Source of the DNA: Monosporascus cannonballus
Lineage: Eukaryota; Ascomycota; Sordariomycetes; Xylariales
DNA length: 64,000 bases
Assembly: GCA_004154925.1 (NCBI GenBank)
Contig: QJNS01000042.1
Location: 310,001-374,000 of the forward strand
Direction of reading: 5' to 3'
The number at the start of each line of letters is the position of its first letter. The stretch's first letter is position 1. The notes under the pieces are model-generated. The model ran no database searches. It had not been told where the DNA came from and saw only the letters and a list, made by a program, of their open reading frames with translations. Below, piece after piece: positions 59,072-64,000 of the stretch. Position numbers and translations under genes: made by a program.

Positions 59072-61300
59072 TTACCCTTTTTTTCGCCTTTAGGGAATAA
59101 CGAGGTTGCGGCGACGGGGCGGCGGCTTTGCTTATACCTTTTTTTTTATTCTTATTCGTGCCCTTACGTTTTCGCCGACCTCGTTTTTATTTCCGAATAA
59201 CTTTTGGAAATTATTAAAAACAATTGTATTTTTGAAGTTATTATATAGTTTTTAAATTAGTTCGGCGTAATCTGCTTATTTTAAAAATAACTTTCTTCGG
59301 TAACCGCGGCTTATATACTTATTTTTGGCCTTTAATATATATTCTATTACATATTTTCCCCCTTGTTTTAACAATATCGGTAACAGTTAATTATTATTTA
59401 AAATTTTGCTAAATAACAGGTTTCTTATTACTAACTTTAGGAAATTTATATCGAATTTCGGGTATATGTTTAACGGTACATTTAGTCTTACGGTATTATA
59501 CGGCATAATCGCGATAACTTTATATTTAACGTATATTTAAGATAACTTTTGAATAATTATAAAACCGTTACGTTTTTTAAATTTAACTATGTTAAATATT
59601 TTTTATTTCGAAATCTAATACTTATTTCCTAAAAGTATTAATTAACTGTTTCATCTGGGCCTATACCGACGCCATAATAACTTATACGAATTCCGTACTT
59701 TTTCGAAACTTTTTAATAAAATTAATATTTTTTTAAAAAAATTAAATAAAAGGTTACCGGTATTTCGTTAATAAGCTTTATATCGTATCCGTAAATTAAA
59801 AAGAAGGTTTATTTTTAATAAAATATTCCTGCCGTTAAAAACTAGTTATATTACCGGTTAAATCTCGGTCTAATTATATTATGCGTAATAATTAAAATAA
59901 CGAAAATACGCGAAAATCTTTTAATTAGCTTTTTCCGTAATTGGATCTATTTAAATATAAAAAATATATTAAATTATTATTATATACTAATTAAGTCATA
60001 TAAATAAATGTAGATTTATTCGTTTAATTATTCCTTTTATCCGACATTAATCTTTTAAGAAAACAGTAATATTTTTAATAATAAATAATAAAATTTTAAA
60101 TATATATTTCTGCGTCCATCTTAAGTATCGGCTTTAAAATAACCGTTTTCGTTAAGCGATCGTAAAATATTATAAAAAAAATAGGGTTTCTTTTTCCTGA
60201 TTAATAAGTTAACTATGAAACTTATTAAAAAATTTAAATAAAATTGGTTTAAATTAAATCCAGGCTATAATAACCTTTTTTTTCGTTTCCTTGTATACAT
60301 ACAACCCGCTATATATATCGTAATTATGGCAAAAACGGCATATATCCTAAGTTTATTCCGGACAGTAATAATTACGGATTAATATTATTAACGGAATGTT
60401 TTTTTAAGAAACCAATAATATAAATATCGTACACTAATTAAATTAATAACGTCAGGAACGGTTTTTAAATAAAGACTTTAATATATTTTTTAAATTACAA
60501 AAAGTTTTTAAAATTAAAAAAATATTCTGTTATAAAATTTTTTATTACGTTTATAACTAGGGGGAAATTACGTAACCTTTAGCTTACGGCGGCATATACT
60601 ACATTTAAGGTTTTATTCTTAATATTATTTAAACCTTATATTTTTTAACGGTTTTTTTCGAAAAATATTTCCTTACCGGGAGGTATAACGAGTTGTTTAT
60701 TATTGCCATATTTTCAATAAATTACGGCCATTAGGACCTTTTATATTTTCCTTAATTTGTTGAATAATTATTCCTTTTTATTTAAACGTGTTATTTATCC
60801 TTTAAATTTAATATCTTTTTCGCTGCAAAATACATTTTATAAATTATAACATGTAATATTAAATCGGCTTATTAATTTACTAGGGCAATATTTAAATACG
60901 AAATTAAATACGAATAAAAAGCCGGCTTATAAAATTTACCTTTTAATAAAATTACGGATAGTTATAAAATTTTAAAAATTGGCATCATTTATCAAGATCG
61001 CAAAAGAAATTAATTAACTTTTAAAACCTTTTTCCATTCCGCCAGCGCTTTAACATTAATGAATACTTCCTTATTATATATTTCGTAATTATATTTAAGT
61101 AATAATAACTTTTTTAAAAAATACGTAATTAATTACAAACGCCCTAATACATTAAATTAGGATAAATATTTTTCAACTATTTAACCGAAATAATTTACCT
61201 TTATTATAATTATTTTTCTTAAAATCTTATGACGTAAAAATAAACGTTAGAATAAAAAGTTTTTTAATTTAATCAAAAACTTATAACTTTTCGTTTTTCC
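59072..61300 (-). pseudogene. E8 integrase region and basic C-terminal tail
   Basis: Next to the LTR the minus-strand frame ends in a basic tail (RYKQSRRPVAATSLFPKGEKK, about 59080-59150), with NYITTSKIQLFLIISKSYSE just upstream. The integrase should cover about 59500-60900 by order, but decay is too strong to mark its catalytic residues. Confidence 0.6.
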
Positions 61301-64000
61301 AGCAAAAAGAAAATCCTTTTTTTAATTAATTATAAAAGAAACCCGTTATTTTATTGAAGTTTTTTATAGAAATTGGGTAAAAATTAACAAACCTAAAAAA
61401 GTTTTTAACCTTTTTTAAATTAATAACGGCTTTTTATTCCCGAATAACGATTACTTTTTTAAATTTAATTTTTAAATTTATTTTTCATTCGATAATAAAC
61501 CTTAGGTATTTTGTTTTCTGGACTGCAAATTCGTATTTGTCCGTATTTAATTTTAATTTTAATTCCGCCAAAAGGAAAAATACCAATTTAACCTTAGCTA
61601 CATAGTTAATTCCAAAACCGGATAAATAAATCAATATATTATTTATATATAAAACCCAAAAATTAGTAAAATAATATTTTAACGCAATATTAATATTCCG
61701 TTAAAAAATAACCAATAAAATATTAAGACCTAATAAATATATTAATTATTCGCAACACCAAAAATATATACGGAATATTATTTTTATTTATTTCCTTAAT
61801 AAATACATAACAGGTAATAAGCCGTTTAAACCTCACATTTCGTAAATGATCGAATTTATAATAAAGTTTATAATATTTTCTTTATTAATAAAAAAAATAA
61901 CGGTTTTATTTCATAATTTTATTTAATTTCTAATAATTTATATAAAACCGTAAACCTTCGTTAAAAGTTTTTATAAATAATACTGGGATATTTAGGAAAG
62001 AATTATGAACCTAAATCCACTGTTTATCTAATAAATTTATAAATATATTATGTAAAATTAATAATTTTTCCCTTAATATCCTATATAAAAACCGTTATAA
62101 AATTATTTTTTCTTAATCTGAAATAATTATTTTTAAGTTTATACTTAAATCGTTATTATTACGATAAAGTAATAATAACGAATTTTTGTTATTTGCAAAA
62201 AGGTTTCGGAATTCCCGTACCTCCTGAAAAAACATTCCATTATATCCTTAAAAATTAATTACGGCTTTATTTTTAAAGCCTTAATTATATCCGTTATAAA
62301 AATTATGAATAATTATATCTTATTTTTCTTATAGCGGTTTTACCATATTATCGCCATAAAAATATAATTACTATTAAGCAAATCTTTTTATATTTTTATA
62401 TCCGCCTTTTTAAGCGGTCTTTAAGTCTTTTATCGAATTATTTTTTTACGTAATATAAACGCGGTGACTTTATCCGTAAAACGGATAAGCCGTTACTTTA
62501 TTTTATATATAATATTATTATATTTTATGTAAAATTTTCTTAAAATAAAAAAATAAAATAAGGTTTTAAATATATATTTCCAGATTTATTTAAAACGGCC
62601 ATCTAAATTTATATTAACATACTTAATATTTTGCATTATAATTATTATAAGCTTATTTTTTGCGTTAATCTTAACTAACGCGATATAATAAATATACGGC
62701 ACAACTTTAAACGGTAAATTAATGATTAATTAAATACAAAATAACAAATATATTTATTAATAATTACAACGTTTATATATATAATATTATTAATTAAAAT
62801 GTTTCATATAAAAAAAGTATTATTTAATTTATTCATAACGTTTTGCAATTCTTTTTATTATATCCCTTTTTTACCAACTATTCTTTATAAAGGTTATTTT
62901 TTTACATTTTCGTTATTCGAACTATTATTCCTATTAATAATATCCCGCCAACCTTTTACCGCAAGCTCTGTTTTAAGCGGATAAAGCGGTTGTATAAATT
63001 TATATTTAAAGTATTCCTAATTTAAATAATACGTAATAACATAACGGAAATATTATCTTTTCTCTTTTTAAATTTTTATTTTATTATCGGAAAATTATTT
63101 TACATAAAGCCGGTTATCCGAACCTTCTTCCGAATTACTCCCGGCTCGGTTTTTTCGATTACCTTGTTATTAATTTATAAACTTAAAAATTAACCCAATT
63201 AATTATATAACGTCCATTATAAACATATCCTTTTAAATGTTTATTATTTAAACCGCTTCATTAATTTAAGATATATATTATTATTAATTAATTATTCTTT
63301 TTACTTTACATATTTAACGGTTATAATTATTATAAAACATATTTTTCGTAATTAACGCGTTGCGAAATGACATATTAATACCGGCATTTAAAAAACCCAC
63401 CTTTATTATTAAGGGTTATATTAAATATTTATATTTAGCTAATTTAAACTTAAAATCTAATAAATAATACTAAAACTATTAATTTCTATCTTACCTTATA
63501 TATTATCATTACTTTTTGACACATTATATCGCCTATTTATTTTCGAAATATTTTTTTATATAAAAAAAATTAATCGACGTTAAAATCTTTTCGTAATTTT
63601 TTTATTTCGATCTAATAATTAAATCGTAATTATTTTTCGATAAATACCAATATTATAATACCTAAATAAGTTATTATAAAAAAACCGGAAATAAACAGGT
63701 TTTCTTTAATTTTTATACGAAATATAGCGAAAAACGAACGAAACGTTTTTTAGTTCTTATCTTACGAAAACCATTTTATAAGTTTACGATTCGCTTTTAT
63801 AAACGCATTATCAAGCAGCTGGCCTACCGTAAATCTTTAACGAAATAAATCCTATCTTATAAAGGTTTTTTCTTTTTCCATTTTCGTAAAAAAATATTTT
63901 TTTTATTTCCTTTATCCAGTTAAACAAGTTATTTATCGTTTCGTTACGGTTAAAAACTAATTTGGCAAACTTCTTTTGCTATATATTAAGTTTTTAAAGC
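61301..64000 (-). pseudogene. E8 reverse transcriptase and upstream region
   Basis: Minus strand. RT is clear at about 61480-61760: WVLYINNILIYLSGFGI, with the YxDD aspartates now Asn near 61636-61655, then VAKVKLVF and LKLNTDKYEFAVQKTKYLRF. The block upstream of the box (61700-62100) corresponds to the fingers and palm but is broken by stops. The rest, to 64000, should hold the N-terminal RT, protease and gag. I see only mutated fragments there and no zinc knuckle that I can defend. Confidence 0.78.

Larger units (their letters stand above)
58884..64000 (-). mobile_element. E8: family D Ty3/gypsy element, 5' end beyond the window
   Basis: Minus strand. A 188-bp 3' LTR on the left is followed to the right by a purine tract (GAAAAAAAGGGTAA on the minus strand) and about 4.9 kb of internal sequence. 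It breaks E7 after an ATTTAAGACGA-type integrase sequence; E3 near 17845-17865 shows the continuous version. Its expected target copy is GACGA (58879-58883); the partner is outside the window. Confidence 0.82.

Noticed and set aside
1..64000. Mitochondrial, plastid or apicomplexan origin suggested by the high AT content
   Set aside because: Multiple LTR families with target duplications, chromodomains and a RIP-type mutation pattern indicate nuclear DNA of a filamentous ascomycete.
1..64000. tRNA or rRNA genes
   Set aside because: No cloverleaf-like segment with paired A and B boxes at normal spacing, and no rRNA signature, was seen; the B-box-like site at 55733-55940 is isolated.

Overview
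The window is an AT-rich block of nested, dead LTR retrotransposons from a filamentous ascomycete. The fungal assignment is inferred from the mutation pattern and the element types. CpA and TpG are scarce, TpA is abundant, CpG is kept, and stop codons sit where CAA, CAG, CGA or TGG would be expected. This is the signature of repeat-induced point mutation (RIP). I found no intact protein gene, tRNA or rRNA. Dinucleotides were judged by eye, not counted.

Layout. The oldest layer ('host') survives in four pieces: 2571-3851, 38765-39890, 45891-48204 and 54887-57121. The last is a Ty1/copia RT-RNase H remnant on the minus strand. The first three carry an unidentified degenerate minus-strand reading frame. 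Into this landed members of one Ty3/gypsy chromovirus family, here family A (about 6.7-6.8 kb, LTRs 333-429 bp, C-terminal chromodomain). E0 (1-2570) has its 5' part outside the window. The others are E1 (3852-38764, minus), E5 (39891-45890, plus), E6 (48205-54886, plus) and E7 (57122 onward, minus).

Nesting. E1 was split by E2 (5420-12789, plus, family B, 206-bp LTRs, target duplication CTATT), by E4 (15382-35718, plus, family A) and by a solo LTR (35996-36366, duplication TTTCG). E4 was split by E3 (16045-22782, minus, family A, duplication GAAAA) and by a rearranged family C complex (22891-29516, minus, 163-bp LTRs). E7 was split by E8 (58884 to the window end, minus, family D, 188-bp LTR). 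The deepest nest has four layers: host, E1, E4, then E3 or C. Subtracting the nested insertions leaves E1 at about 6.82 kb and E4 at about 6.68 kb, matching the uninterrupted E3 (6738 bp) and E6 (6682 bp).

Four compact insertions of about 120-280 bp with ordinary base composition sit inside the coding remnants (1115-1246, 33534-33814, 44266-44387, 55733-55940). They were probably too short to be mutated by RIP. Family A is a mosaic: its LTRs share the TATA box and everything downstream but carry four unrelated upstream (U3) modules, and two different gag N-terminal modules occur independently of U3 type. The chromodomain-bearing elements, the RIP and the nesting fit constitutive heterochromatin, possibly pericentromeric.
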